From the NCBI GenBank assembly GCA_000474255.1, contig BATO01000024.1, forward strand, positions 1 to 64,000: a DNA stretch of 64,000 nucleotides, read 5' to 3'. A program made the position numbers and the translations under genes. Of the stretch, positions 8,321 through 17,559 are shown one piece after another. This DNA comes from Aquipseudomonas alcaligenes MRY13-0052 (GTDB lineage Bacteria > Pseudomonadota > Gammaproteobacteria > Pseudomonadales > Pseudomonadaceae). Numbering within the stretch: position 1 is the first letter of the stretch; the number at the start of each line of letters is the position of its first letter. The notes under the pieces were generated by a model. That model was not told the origin of the DNA. It searched no databases and saw only the letters and a program-made list of their open reading frames with translations.

Positions 8321-9352
8321 ATGAACAACGCTTCCTCGCAAACCCCAAGCGACCCACTGGTCGAGGTCGCCGCACACTGGTGCATGCGCCTGCACGCGGA
8401 GGATTGCACGGACGAGGAGCGCGCCCAGTTCAAGGCCTGGATCGAAGCCGACCCGAGCCATGCCCTCGAATACGCCGAGATGCTGGAGATCTGGGACCTG
8501 AGCGAGCACCTGCCGCCGACCCAGCCTTCGCCCCGCCTGCACATTCCCCGTCAGCTCCCGCCGCCACCGCCGACCCTCGCCCAGCTGCCGGTACGCCAGC
8601 GTCCGCGCGGTTTCATCCGTCGCCATGCACGCGCGCTGGCCCTGGCCCTGATCGCCGCGCCCCTGGCCGGCTACAGCGGCTGGCTGGCCGGCTGGGTGCC
8701 CGACAGCTACCAGCGCTACGAGGCCGAAAGCAGCATCCGCCGCGTCACCCTGCCCGACGGCAGCGACGTGGAGCTGAACCTGGCCACGCGCCTGAGCTAC
8801 GCCAACTTCATCGACCGCCGCCGGGTCAGCCTGGACAGCGGCGAAGCCTACTTCCACGTCAGCCACGACAGTGCCCACCCCTTCGTGGTGCATGCCGGCG
8901 AAGGCTCGATCACCGTGACCGGCACCCGCTTCAACGTGTGGAAGTACCAGGACAACATCGTCGTCACCGTCACCGAAGGCTCGGTCAAGGTGCGCAGCGA
9001 GCAACGCGGCAACGACAGCAACCTGACCCCCGGCATGCAGGCCAGCTTCAAGGCCGGCGACATGAAGCCCCGGGTCGGCGCCGTGGACACCCAGCAGGCC
9101 CTGGCCTGGCGCGACGGCAAGCTGATCCTCGACGACCTGACCCTCGCCGAGGCGGTGCCGCTGATCAACCGCTACCTCGACGCGCCGCTGGTACTGGGCG
9201 ACCAGGCCAGCGCCGACCAGCGCATCGGCGGCATCTACAGCACCCGCGACATCCGCAGCCTGGTCACCGCGCTGCCCCGCGTCCTGCCCATCAGCCTCGC
9301 CCAGCAGGCCGACGGCAGCACGCTGATCAGCAACCGCAAGATGCGTCTCTGA
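8321..9352 (+). CDS. fpvR: anti-sigma factor FpvR (FecR family)
   Basis: This inner-membrane anti-sigma factor controls the sigma factors PvdS and FpvI; it receives the signal from FpvA in the periplasm. It has 343 residues. The cytoplasmic N-terminal domain has the FecR-type W-x(n)-L-x-A-x-D-x(n)-F-x-x-W pattern (AAHWCMRLHAEDC, FKAWIEADPSHALEY). A proline-rich linker follows (about 64-86). A single membrane helix lies at about residues 103-122, and the periplasmic FecR domain starts with RRVTLPDGSDVELNLATRLSY and DSGEAYFHVSHD. The C-terminal STN-like part ends at LISNRKMRL. The start has no better alternative nearby. It is divergent from fpvI, and pvdR follows from its own PvdS box. Confidence 0.93.
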   Translation: MNNASSQTPSDPLVEVAAHWCMRLHAEDCTDEERAQFKAWIEADPSHALEYAEMLEIWDLSEHLPPTQPSPRLHIPRQLPPPPPTLAQLPVRQRPRGFIRRHARALALALIAAPLAGYSGWLAGWVPDSYQRYEAESSIRRVTLPDGSDVELNLATRLSYANFIDRRRVSLDSGEAYFHVSHDSAHPFVVHAGEGSITVTGTRFNVWKYQDNIVVTVTEGSVKVRSEQRGNDSNLTPGMQASFKAGDMKPRVGAVDTQQALAWRDGKLILDDLTLAEAVPLINRYLDAPLVLGDQASADQRIGGIYSTRDIRSLVTALPRVLPISLAQQADGSTLISNRKMRL

Positions 9353-9389
9353 ATCCGGGCGTCCGGGCCGCCAAGGACGCACCGCCCGG

Positions 9390-9413
9390 TAAATTTCCCC
9401 GCCCCTAGCTCGT
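9390..9413 (+). promoter_or_regulatory. iron-starvation (PvdS) box for pvdR-pvdT-opmQ
   Basis: TAAAT, exactly 16 bases, then CGT, 69 bases before the pvdR start codon. It lies in the 130-base gap after fpvR, so the export operon has its own PvdS-type promoter. Confidence 0.9.
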
Positions 9414-9482
9414 TCAACTGGCAGCGCCCCTTCGGCTGCCGCACCGCGCCGGCCAGGGCCCCACCCAGAGCCGGACATCTCC

Positions 9483-10631
9483 ATGAGCGCCCCACGACTT
9501 TCACGCCGCCTGATCCTCGCCCCGCTGCTGCTCGTCCCCCTCATCGCCCTGGCCGCCTGGAAGGCCCTGCCGGACGGCATCCACGAAGGCGACACCGTGC
9601 GCGTGGCGGTCACCAGCATCGAAAGCAGCGTCAGCGCCCTCGGCACCCTGCAGCCACGGCGCTACGTCGACGTCGGCGCCCAGGCGTCCGGACAGATCCA
9701 GAAGCTCCACGTGGAAGCCGGCGACACGGTCGAGGAAGGCCAGCTGCTGGTGGAAATCGACCCCTCCACCCAACAGGCACGGGTCGATGCCGGGCGCTCC
9801 TCCATCGACACCCTCAAGGCCCAGCTGGAAGAACAACGGGCCCAGCACGAACTGGCCCGGCAGCAGTACGCCCGCCAGCAGAAGCTCGCCGCCAGCGGCG
9901 CCACCCGTGACGAAGACCTGCAGGTGGCCCACGCCCAGCAGCGCTCCACCCAGGCGCGCATCGCCATGATCCAGGCGCAGATCCGCCAGGCCCAGGCCAC
10001 ACTGCGCAGCGACGAGGCCGAGCTCGGCTACACGCGCATCTACGCCCCTATCTCCGGCACCGTGGTCGCCGTCGACGCCCGCGTCGGCCAGACCCTCAAC
10101 GCCCAGCAGCAGACGCCGCTGATCCTGCGCATCGCCAAGCTCTCGCCGATGACGGTCTGGGCCCAGGTGTCCGAAGCCGATATCGGCCGCGTGCGCCCCG
10201 GCATGCCCGCCTGGTTCACCACCCTCAGCGGCGAAGGCCGTCGCTGGGAAGCCCGCGTGCGCCAGGTGCTGCCCTTGCCGCCGCGCCCCCTCGACCAGCT
10301 CAGCCAGGGCGGCGGCAGCCCCACCGGCAGCGGCGGTCGCGTGGTGCTCTACACCGTGCTGCTGGACGTGGACAACCAGGACAACGCCCTGATGACCGAG
10401 ATGACCGCCCAGGTCCACTTCGTTTCCCAGCGTGCCGAAAACACCCTCGCCGTGCCCATCGCCGCCCTGCGCGACGGCGACGCCGGCGGCGACATGGTGC
10501 TGGTGGTCGGTGCCCGTGGCGCCCTCGAGGAACGCCCGGTGCAGACCGGCGTGCGCGACCGCATGCAGGTCCAGGTGCTCTCCGGCCTGGCCGAGGGCGA
10601 GCGCCTGCTGATCGGCGAACCCGCCCAATGA
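9483..10631 (+). CDS. pvdR: periplasmic adaptor of the pyoverdine efflux pump, PvdR
   Basis: This MacA-type membrane fusion protein links the ABC transporter PvdT to the outer-membrane channel OpmQ, together exporting mature or recycled pyoverdine. It has 382 residues. An N-terminal membrane anchor lies at about residues 8-25 ([19 protein letters not shown]). A split lipoyl/barrel-sandwich domain follows ([20 protein letters not shown] and [20 protein letters not shown]), enclosing a long coiled-coil hairpin (about 95-180, [19 protein letters not shown] onward). The beta-barrel ([20 protein letters not shown]) and the membrane-proximal domain complete the layout. Its last four bases overlap the start of pvdT (ATGA), showing translational coupling. 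Confidence 0.94.
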   Translation: MSAPRLSRRLILAPLLLVPLIALAAWKALPDGIHEGDTVRVAVTSIESSVSALGTLQPRRYVDVGAQASGQIQKLHVEAGDTVEEGQLLVEIDPSTQQARVDAGRSSIDTLKAQLEEQRAQHELARQQYARQQKLAASGATRDEDLQVAHAQQRSTQARIAMIQAQIRQAQATLRSDEAELGYTRIYAPISGTVVAVDARVGQTLNAQQQTPLILRIAKLSPMTVWAQVSEADIGRVRPGMPAWFTTLSGEGRRWEARVRQVLPLPPRPLDQLSQGGGSPTGSGGRVVLYTVLLDVDNQDNALMTEMTAQVHFVSQRAENTLAVPIAALRDGDAGGDMVLVVGARGALEERPVQTGVRDRMQVQVLSGLAEGERLLIGEPAQ

Positions 10632-12604
10632 AGGCCCTGCACGAACCCGCCCTGCTGGAACTGGTCGACGTCCGCAAACGCTACGGCGGCAACGGCACCC
10701 CGGAAGTCGAAGTGCTACGCGGCATCTCCCTGCGCATCGATGCCGGCGAATTCGTCGCCATCGTCGGCGCCTCGGGCTCCGGCAAATCCACCCTGATGAA
10801 CATCCTCGGCTGCCTCGACCGCCCCAGCTCCGGCAGCTACCGCTTCGCCGGCCGCGACGTCGCCGCGCTGGATGTCGACGAGCTGGCCTGGCTGCGCCGC
10901 GAGGCCTTCGGCTTCGTGTTCCAGGGCTACCACCTCATTCCCTCCGCCTCGGCCCGCGAAAACGTCGAGATGCCGGCCATCTACGCCGGCACCCCCGGCC
11001 CAGAGCGCGCCGCCCGTGCTGCCGAGCTGCTGCAGCGCCTGGGCCTGGAAAGCCGCGCCGGCAACCGCCCGCACCAGCTGTCCGGCGGCCAGCAGCAACG
11101 CGTCTCCATCGCCCGCGCGCTGATGAACGGCGGCCACGTGATCCTCGCCGACGAACCCACCGGCGCCCTCGACAGCCAGAGCGGCATCGAGGTGATGAAG
11201 CTGCTCGACGAGCTTTCCGCCCAGGGCCACGCGGTGATCCTCATCACCCACGACCGCGAAGTGGCCGCCCGCGCCCAGCGCATCATCGAAGTGCGCGACG
11301 GCCACATCCTCAGTGACAGCGCCGACGGCCAGCTGCCCAGCGGCAACGCCGGCGCGCTGCCTGCCAGCCGCCTGCGCGAGCGCCTGGAAGAACGCCGCGA
11401 ACTGCCCGCCGGCGCCTGGCGCGGTGAGCTGCTGGAAGCCCTGCGCGCCGCCTGGCGGGTGATGTGGGTGAACCGCTTCCGCACCGCCCTGACCCTGCTC
11501 GGCATCGTCATCGGCGTCGCCTCGGTGGTGGTCATGCTGGCCATCGGCGAAGGCAGCAAGCGCCAAGTGATGGCGCAGATGGGCGCCTTCGGCTCCAACA
11601 TCATCTACCTCTCCGGTTTCTCGCCGAACCCACGCGTGCCCGAGGGCGTGGTCACCCTTGCCGACATCGCCGCGCTGTCCGGCCTGCCCCAGGTGCAGCG
11701 GATCATGCCGGTCACCGGCGGCGACACCCTGGTACGCCACGGCAACCTCGATTTCCAGGCCTACACCCGGGGCAACGGCATCGACTTCCCCAGCATCCTC
11801 AACTGGCCCGTCGCCGAAGGCGCCTTCTTCGACCAGGCCGACGAGGACAGCGCCGCCACCGTCGCGGTGATCGGCCAGAAGGTGCGCGACAAGCTGTTCG
11901 CCGGGCGCGACCCCATCGGCCAGCACATCCTCATCGAGAACGTGCCCTTCCAGGTGATCGGCACCCTGGTGGCCAAGGGCGCCAGTTCCGGCGACGAAGA
12001 CGCCGACACCCAGATCGTCGTGCCCTACTCCACCGCCAGCATCCGCCTGTTCGGCAAGCCGGACCCGGACTTCGTCGTGGTCGCCGCCGCCGACGCCAGC
12101 CGCGTGCAACAGGCCGAAGCCGCCATCGACCGCCTGCTGCTGCGCCTGCACCGTGGCGTGCGCGACTTCGAGGTGACCAACAACGCCGCGCTGATCCAGG
12201 CCGAGGCCAGCACCCGCAACAGCCTCTCGCTGATGCTCGGTGCCATCGCCGCCATCTCCCTGCTGGTGGGCGGCATCGGCGTGATGAACATCATGCTCAT
12301 GACCGTGCGCGAGCGGACCCGTGAAATCGGCATCCGCATGGCCACCGGCGCCCGCCAGCGCGACATCCTCCGCCAGTTCCTCACCGAGGCCACGCTGCTC
12401 TCGGTCACCGGCGGCATCGCCGGCATCGCCATCGCCCTGCTGGTGGGCGGCGCGCTGCTGCTGGCGGACGTCGCCATCGCCTTCTCCCTCACGGCCATGC
12501 TCGGCGCCTTCGGTTGCGCCCTGGCCACCGGCGTCGCCTTCGGCTTCATGCCGGCGCGCAAGGCGGCACGGCTCGACCCGGTAACCGCACTGAGCAGCCC
12601 ATGA
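10628..12604 (+). CDS. pvdT: pyoverdine efflux ABC transporter PvdT (MacB-like)
   Basis: This inner-membrane ABC transporter has its ATPase and membrane domain in one 658-residue chain, like MacB. The N-terminal nucleotide-binding domain has Walker [10 protein letters not shown] (47-55), signature LSGGQQQR (151-158) and Walker B VILADEP (171-177). The membrane part has one helix near 285-310 ([20 protein letters not shown]), a large periplasmic domain, and three C-terminal helices of the FtsX type ([38 protein letters not shown]). It overlaps pvdR and opmQ by four bases on each side. The pump PvdRT-OpmQ is known in P. aeruginosa and P. putida to export new and recycled pyoverdine. Confidence 0.95.
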   Translation: MKALHEPALLELVDVRKRYGGNGTPEVEVLRGISLRIDAGEFVAIVGASGSGKSTLMNILGCLDRPSSGSYRFAGRDVAALDVDELAWLRREAFGFVFQGYHLIPSASARENVEMPAIYAGTPGPERAARAAELLQRLGLESRAGNRPHQLSGGQQQRVSIARALMNGGHVILADEPTGALDSQSGIEVMKLLDELSAQGHAVILITHDREVAARAQRIIEVRDGHILSDSADGQLPSGNAGALPASRLRERLEERRELPAGAWRGELLEALRAAWRVMWVNRFRTALTLLGIVIGVASVVVMLAIGEGSKRQVMAQMGAFGSNIIYLSGFSPNPRVPEGVVTLADIAALSGLPQVQRIMPVTGGDTLVRHGNLDFQAYTRGNGIDFPSILNWPVAEGAFFDQADEDSAATVAVIGQKVRDKLFAGRDPIGQHILIENVPFQVIGTLVAKGASSGDEDADTQIVVPYSTASIRLFGKPDPDFVVVAAADASRVQQAEAAIDRLLLRLHRGVRDFEVTNNAALIQAEASTRNSLSLMLGAIAAISLLVGGIGVMNIMLMTVRERTREIGIRMATGARQRDILRQFLTEATLLSVTGGIAGIAIALLVGGALLLADVAIAFSLTAMLGAFGCALATGVAFGFMPARKAARLDPVTALSSP

Positions 12605-14031
12605 CCGTATTCACGCCCCGCACCCTGCTGCCCCTGTGTCTCGCCCTCGGCGCCTGCGCCGGCACGGACAAGACACCCACCACCGGCATCGCGCCGCCCG
12701 CCCATTGGCAGGCCAGCACCGACCAGGGCCAGGCACGGGTTGCCGCCGACTGGTGGCGCGCCTTCGGCAGCCCTGAACTCAGCCAGTTGATCCAGCAGGC
12801 CCGCCAGGGCAGCTTCGACCTGGCCGCCGGCCGCGCGCGGGTGCGCCAGGCCAGCACGGCTGCGATCATCGCCGGCGCCCCGTTGCTGCCCGAGGTGAAG
12901 GCCGAACTCAGCGGCAGCTACCAGCAATTGCTGGGCGACAAGGGCTTCAGCGCCCTGGACGCCTCCTCCGACCAACCCCGCTTCGACACCTACGCCACCG
13001 GCCTCAGCGCCAGCTACGAGCTGGACTTCTGGGGCGGCAAGCGCGCCGCCCGCGACAGCGCCGTGCACGGCCTGGATGCGGCCCGCTTCGACCAGGCGAC
13101 CCTGGAGCTGACCCTGCTCGCCGGCGTCGCCAGCAGCTACCTGCAGGTGCTGGCCCTGGACGAGCAACGGCGCATCGCCAAAAGCAACCTCGACAATGCC
13201 CGCCAGGTGCTGCAACTGGTGGATGCGCGCCAGGGCGCCGGCGCCGCCACGCAACTGGAGCTTGCCCAGCAGCGCAGCCTGGTGGCCGGCCGTGAACGCG
13301 CCCTGGAGCGCCTGCACCAGCAGGCCGGGGAAGCCCGCGTAGCCCTCGCCGCCCTGCTCGGCCAACCGGTACAAACCCTCAGCCTGAAGGGCGAGAAGCT
13401 GGGCGCCCTGCAATGGCCCGGCACCGGCGCCGGCCTGCCCAGCGAACTGCTCGGGCGCCGCCCCGACATCGCCGCCGCCGAAGCCCGCCTGGCCGCCGCC
13501 GATGCCAACGTGCGCGTCGCCCGCGCCGCGATGCTGCCGAGCCTGACCCTCAGCGCCAACCTCGGCACCGGTTCCGAGCAGTTCTCCGACGTGCTGCGCA
13601 ACCCCTACTTCGGCGTCGCCGCCGGCCTCGCCGCGCCGATCTTCAATGCCGGCCGCCTCGACGCCAGCCACCAGCAGCGCCAGGCCCGCGAGGAAGAACT
13701 GCTGGCCAACTACCGCGCCGCCATCGTCGCCGCCTTCGGCGATGTAGAACGCGCCCTGCTGGCCATCGACGGCCTCGACCGCCAACGCCAATGGCAAGCC
13801 GAGGAGCTGGCCCAGGCGCAACGCGCCTTCGACCTCGCGGAAAACCGCTACCGCGCCGGCGCCGAAACCCTGCTCACCGTGCTGGAAACCCAACGCAGCC
13901 TCTACCAGGCCGAAGACGAAGCCGTGCAACTGCGCCTCGCCCGCCTGCAAGCCGCCGTCGGCCTCTACAAGGCCCTGGGTGGCGGCTGGACGCCAGAGGC
14001 CAATCAGTTGGCCGAACGCACCCCGGGCTGA
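12601..14031 (+). CDS. opmQ: outer-membrane efflux lipoprotein OpmQ
   Basis: This TolC-type outer-membrane channel belongs to the pyoverdine efflux pump. It has 476 residues from the ATG at 12601, which overlaps the pvdT stop (ATGA). The N-terminus is a lipoprotein signal with lipobox LGAC, cysteine at residue 19. Two outer-membrane-factor repeats follow; [18 protein letters not shown] is the typical family start, and [20 protein letters not shown], near the middle, is the conserved second-repeat motif. A longer frame reaches back to 12514 but lies within pvdT and has no signal sequence. The stop codon is part of a hairpin repeat (14022-14045), which may end transcription between opmQ and the convergent pvdP. 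Confidence 0.94.
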   Translation: MTVFTPRTLLPLCLALGACAGTDKTPTTGIAPPAHWQASTDQGQARVAADWWRAFGSPELSQLIQQARQGSFDLAAGRARVRQASTAAIIAGAPLLPEVKAELSGSYQQLLGDKGFSALDASSDQPRFDTYATGLSASYELDFWGGKRAARDSAVHGLDAARFDQATLELTLLAGVASSYLQVLALDEQRRIAKSNLDNARQVLQLVDARQGAGAATQLELAQQRSLVAGRERALERLHQQAGEARVALAALLGQPVQTLSLKGEKLGALQWPGTGAGLPSELLGRRPDIAAAEARLAAADANVRVARAAMLPSLTLSANLGTGSEQFSDVLRNPYFGVAAGLAAPIFNAGRLDASHQQRQAREEELLANYRAAIVAAFGDVERALLAIDGLDRQRQWQAEELAQAQRAFDLAENRYRAGAETLLTVLETQRSLYQAEDEAVQLRLARLQAAVGLYKALGGGWTPEANQLAERTPG

Positions 14032-14045
14032 AGCCCGGGCTACCC
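14022..14045. repeat. dispersed hairpin repeat, copy 3
   Basis: CCCGGGCT-GA-AGCCCGGG followed by CTACCC. The TGA stop of opmQ is made by the loop and stem, so the repeat sits exactly at the gene end. It is identical in its arms to copy 1 at 55-78. It may act as a weak terminator for opmQ. Confidence 0.7.
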
Positions 14046-14077
14046 GGTACGCACCAGGTGCAGCATCGCCCGTGGGA

Positions 14078-14352
14078 GCGAATTCATTCGCGATTGGCAA
14101 TGCACCACGCGCCGGGTTTCACCCGACCTACATCCCGCCTCACCCGCCATCGGTGTCGACCTGATGCCCCGCCTGGTGGAGGTAAAAAGCGACCTCCACC
14201 CTACGCTCCGGGGTACGCCCTGCCTGTAGGAACGAATTCATTCGTGATCGGCATTCAGGCACGCGCACAGGCCGATCCCGGCACGCTTGTGTAGGGGCGA
14301 ATTCACTCGCCCAGCGGTGCGCAGCATCGCCCGTGGGAGCGAATTCATTCGC
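14078..14352. repeat. cluster of REP-like palindromes between opmQ and pvdP
   Basis: This 349-base convergent gap holds no gene. It contains four copies of the palindrome GCGAAT-TC-ATTCGC or variants: 14078-14091, 14232-14245 (outer pair changed to A-T on both arms), 14297-14310 (one mismatch) and 14339-14352. The first and last are embedded in a longer shared block starting GCAGCATCGCCCGTGGGAGC. The same palindrome begins the tandem array at 45395. Confidence 0.7.
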
Positions 14353-14380
14353 GATGCCCGACACGCGAGCCAAGGCCGGA

Positions 14381-16012
14381 TCAGGCCTTGCCCGGCAACT
14401 TCAGGTTGCGCGCATACCAGGGCCGGCGCGGGGTGCGGCGCAGCAGGTCGCTGATATCGCCCTCATCACTGAAGGCGATGCGCAAGGCCAGCTTCATGGC
14501 TTCGATCTCCATCTCGCCCATTCCCCCACCGGCATCGCCGATGCCGCCGCAGCCATGGGTGCTCGGGCCGAGCCAGGGGTCGGGCACCTCCACCCAGCGC
14601 CCCGGCGCGAACCAGGAGACGCCGTTGATATCGCGGCGCTGCACCTCGCCCGGGTGGGCGCGCTCATGGGCGCGGTACCAGTCCTCGATGCGGTCGTCGA
14701 TCCAGCCATGGAAGCGCCAGAACACCGGGTTCACATGGGAGGAAAACGGGTCGCCGAGATAATCGTTCTCGGCGCGGAACCAGCGCGCGGCGTAGTCGGC
14801 CGGGTCGCGGTCACCGGCCACCGGCATGCCGTTGGACGGGTCGCGGGTGACCGTGGCCCAGCGCATGTGCAGCCAGTCGTGGATGTTCAGCTCCACCTCG
14901 GAGCCGAACTCCGCCAGGGTCAGCCGGCTCAGGTAGTCCGGGTCCTGATACTGGGATTCCCACACCTGGAAGTTGCTGAAGAAGGTCTCGCCGGCCTTGA
15001 TGCCGCGCAACCACTCGCTCAGTTCCTCGTCATCGGCCGCCAGCCAGGCCGGCGGCACCGAGTCGCCGTCGTGGTTCTCCTGGTAGCGGATGAACCCCAG
15101 GCGATCGTGCTCGACATAGGGCGACGGCAGCGGCAGGCGCTTCCAGTCCGGCAGGTCGGGCTGCAGGGTGCGCGCCTGACCGAGCATGTGCCGGTGCATG
15201 AAGAAGAAGTCCTCCCCCGAGCCATTGAGGTGCTTGCGCCGCCCCCGTGCGCCGCGTTCGGCGTCACGCGGGCCGGGTTGCCAGCCGGCGCCGCGCAGGG
15301 CATCGCGCTTGGCCTCGTCGAGGCGGTGCCATTTGTCCCGGGTGGCATGCCAGAGCTGGTGGAACAGTCGGTGTTCGGGAGAGACCAGCCAGCTCATCAG
15401 CGCCGGTGCCAGCGGGGTGACCTGGTGCGCCTCGGGGAAGGCACGCTTGGTGGCGACGAACTGGCTGTCCGGCTCGGGCATGTCCAGCGGCCGGTCGATA
15501 CGGCGGATGCGCCCGGTCAGCGTCCCCGCCCCGGCATCACCCCAACTGCCCCAGACCTCGTCGAGAATCGCCTCCAGCTCATGGCTGGGCGCCGACTCGC
15601 CGGCCGGCACCAGGCGCCAGCGCAGCTTCCCGGCATCCGCCGCCACCAGCTCGCCCAGCACCCGGTAACGGGGCTCTTCGCCGCCACGCAGGCGCTCGCC
15701 CAGGTCGATGAAGCCGCGCAGGGAGCGCCCGGTGGGGCCGATATCGAGGAGCATCTGCACACCCTGCACGGGCAGGTCGTCCAGGCCGATGTCCATGCCG
15801 CTGAAACGCAGGTCCCAGATGCCACGCAGCTTCCCGGTGAGGCTCACGCCCTCGCCTGCGGCAGCCTCGACACTGGCCTCACCAGGCGTCTCCACCTGGT
15901 CCTTCTCCAGCTTGTCGTCGTGGTCCACCGGCTGGCGTGCGTACCACACCGCGGGCACTGCCGCCCCGACCACCGCCAGCCCCGCCATGAACCCACGCCT
16001 GGAAAACCTCAT
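14381..16012 (-). CDS. pvdP: pyoverdine maturation tyrosinase PvdP
   Basis: This periplasmic copper enzyme oxidises the D-Tyr/Dab part of ferribactin to close the dihydroxyquinoline chromophore (known for P. aeruginosa PvdP). The start MRFSRRGFMAGLAVVG (16012) gives 543 residues, close to the known size, and a twin-arginine signal (SRRGFMAG), which fits folding and metal loading before export. Possible copper-ligand histidines are in HDWLHMRWA and in HVNPVFWRFHGWIDD; an FFFMHRHMLG segment is also present. An in-frame GTG at 16039 would add nine residues before the Tat motif. The ribosome binding site is weak for either start. It is transcribed alone, divergent from pvdM, from its own PvdS box. 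Confidence 0.93.
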   Translation of the reverse strand: MRFSRRGFMAGLAVVGAAVPAVWYARQPVDHDDKLEKDQVETPGEASVEAAAGEGVSLTGKLRGIWDLRFSGMDIGLDDLPVQGVQMLLDIGPTGRSLRGFIDLGERLRGGEEPRYRVLGELVAADAGKLRWRLVPAGESAPSHELEAILDEVWGSWGDAGAGTLTGRIRRIDRPLDMPEPDSQFVATKRAFPEAHQVTPLAPALMSWLVSPEHRLFHQLWHATRDKWHRLDEAKRDALRGAGWQPGPRDAERGARGRRKHLNGSGEDFFFMHRHMLGQARTLQPDLPDWKRLPLPSPYVEHDRLGFIRYQENHDGDSVPPAWLAADDEELSEWLRGIKAGETFFSNFQVWESQYQDPDYLSRLTLAEFGSEVELNIHDWLHMRWATVTRDPSNGMPVAGDRDPADYAARWFRAENDYLGDPFSSHVNPVFWRFHGWIDDRIEDWYRAHERAHPGEVQRRDINGVSWFAPGRWVEVPDPWLGPSTHGCGGIGDAGGGMGEMEIEAMKLALRIAFSDEGDISDLLRRTPRRPWYARNLKLPGKA

Positions 16013-16049
16013 CGTCACATCCGTATCCGTGTCAGCCACTCCAGCTAGA

Positions 16050-16073
16050 ACGAGAGGCCCTGATACAAATTTA
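16050..16073 (-). promoter_or_regulatory. iron-starvation (PvdS) box for pvdP
   Basis: On the minus strand: TAAAT, 16 bases, CGT, ending 37 bases before the ATG chosen for pvdP. It faces away from the pvdM box, which begins 15 bases further on. Confidence 0.9.
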
Positions 16074-16088
16074 CTGCCCCCGCAGCGC

Positions 16089-16112
16089 TAAATTTCCCGC
16101 TGCCACCCTCGT
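16089..16112 (+). promoter_or_regulatory. iron-starvation (PvdS) box for pvdM-pvdN-pvdO
   Basis: TAAAT, 16 bases, CGT on the plus strand, 73 bases before the pvdM start. With the pvdP box it makes a back-to-back pair of PvdS promoters. Confidence 0.9.
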
Positions 16113-16185
16113 TCCTCCGTGACAGGCGAACCCCGCAGCGGCGGGCGTCGCAAACGCAACGACCCTGGCAATCAACGGGATGGCA

Positions 16186-17559
16186 ATGAACACGACCCGC
16201 TCCAGCAAGGCCCCCTACCTCGTCGCCCTGGCGCTCCTCCTCGCCCTTGTCGCAGCCGCGGCCTGGTACTTCTTCGTGCAGCGCCAACCCGAGGGCTACC
16301 CGAGGGAGGTGGTGAAGCACGCTGCCGAGCTGCAGGACCGCATCCTCTCCTTCGACAGCCACATCACCGTGCCGATGGATTTCGGCACCGAGGGCAAGGA
16401 AGCGGACAAGGACGGCGAAGGCCAGTTCGACCTGATCAAGGCCGGGCGCGGACGCCTCTCCGGTGCGGCGCTGACCATCTTCGGCTGGCCGGAGATCTGG
16501 AACGGCCCCAACGCCCCCCACCGCCCCACCGCCGCCTTCGTCGACGAGGCGCGTCACCAGCAGGAACTGCGCTACAAAATCATCAGCGGCATGGTGCGCG
16601 ACTTCCCCAACCAGGTCGGCATCGCCTACACCCCGGCCGACTTCCGCCGCCTGCACGGCGAAGGCAAGTTCGCCATTTTCATCAGCATGCTCAACGCCTA
16701 CCCCCTGGGCGACGACCTGGGCGCCCTGGACACCTGGGCCGCGCGCGGCATGCGCATGTTCGGCTTCAGCTACGTGGGCAACAACGCCTGGGCCGATTCC
16801 TCGCGCCCGCTGCCCTTCTTCAACGACAGCGCCGACGCCCTCGGCGGCCTCTCGCCCCTGGGTGAACAGGCGGTGGCGAGGCTCAATGACCTGGGCGTGA
16901 TCATCGACGTGTCGCAGATGTCCACCCTGGCCCTGGAAGACGTCGCGCGCCTCAGCCGTGCCCCCATGGTCGCCTCCCACTCGGCGCCGCGCGCGCTGGT
17001 GGATATCCCGCGCAACCTCAGCGACCGCGAGCTGCAAACCATCAAGGACAGCGGCGGCGTGATCCAGGTGGTGGGCTTCCCCGCCTACCTCAAGCCCCTC
17101 AGCAAGCCGACCCTGGACAAGCTCAACGCCCTGCGCGCGCGCTTCGACCTGCAGCCGCTGGACGGCCTGGCCAATGCCCTGATGCCGGGTGACGCGATCA
17201 TCTCCATCTGGCCCGAACAGCGCTTCGGCGAGTACGCCAGTTCGCTCTACGCCATCCTCGAAGAAGAGCCTCGCGCCAGCGTCAAGGAGCTGGTGGACGC
17301 CATCGACTACACCGTGCGCAAGGTCGGCATCGACCATGTCGGCATCTCTTCCGATTTCAACGACGGTGGCGGCGTCGACGGCTGGATGAACGTCGGCGAG
17401 TCGCGCAACCTCACCGCCGAACTGATCCAGCGCGGCTACTCCGACGCCGATATCGCCAAGCTCTGGGGCGGCAACTTCCTCCGCGTCTGGGAAGAGGTGC
17501 AACGCCGCGCCAAGCCGGCCGCCGCCAGCGCCGAGCAACCGCAAGCGGAGCGTGGCTGA
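16186..17559 (+). CDS. pvdM: PvdM, dipeptidase-family pyoverdine maturation protein
   Basis: PvdM is a membrane-anchored or periplasmic protein of the renal dipeptidase (M19) family that is needed for ferribactin oxidation in fluorescent pseudomonads. It has 457 residues from the ATG at 16186; ACGGGA lies 5-6 bases upstream, which favours it over the ATG at 16180. A hydrophobic segment at about 11-30 is an anchor or uncleaved signal. Family landmarks are FDSHITVP (59 is His), GMRMFGFSYVGNNAWAD, ASHSAP (His 265) and DHVGISSDF. Several residues that bind zinc in the family appear replaced: HxD reads H-I-T, the bridging Glu aligns with Leu 169, and the DLAHVS-type His aligns with Gln 244. It overlaps pvdN by one base (TGATG). 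Confidence 0.92.
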   Translation: MNTTRSSKAPYLVALALLLALVAAAAWYFFVQRQPEGYPREVVKHAAELQDRILSFDSHITVPMDFGTEGKEADKDGEGQFDLIKAGRGRLSGAALTIFGWPEIWNGPNAPHRPTAAFVDEARHQQELRYKIISGMVRDFPNQVGIAYTPADFRRLHGEGKFAIFISMLNAYPLGDDLGALDTWAARGMRMFGFSYVGNNAWADSSRPLPFFNDSADALGGLSPLGEQAVARLNDLGVIIDVSQMSTLALEDVARLSRAPMVASHSAPRALVDIPRNLSDRELQTIKDSGGVIQVVGFPAYLKPLSKPTLDKLNALRARFDLQPLDGLANALMPGDAIISIWPEQRFGEYASSLYAILEEEPRASVKELVDAIDYTVRKVGIDHVGISSDFNDGGGVDGWMNVGESRNLTAELIQRGYSDADIAKLWGGNFLRVWEEVQRRAKPAAASAEQPQAERG

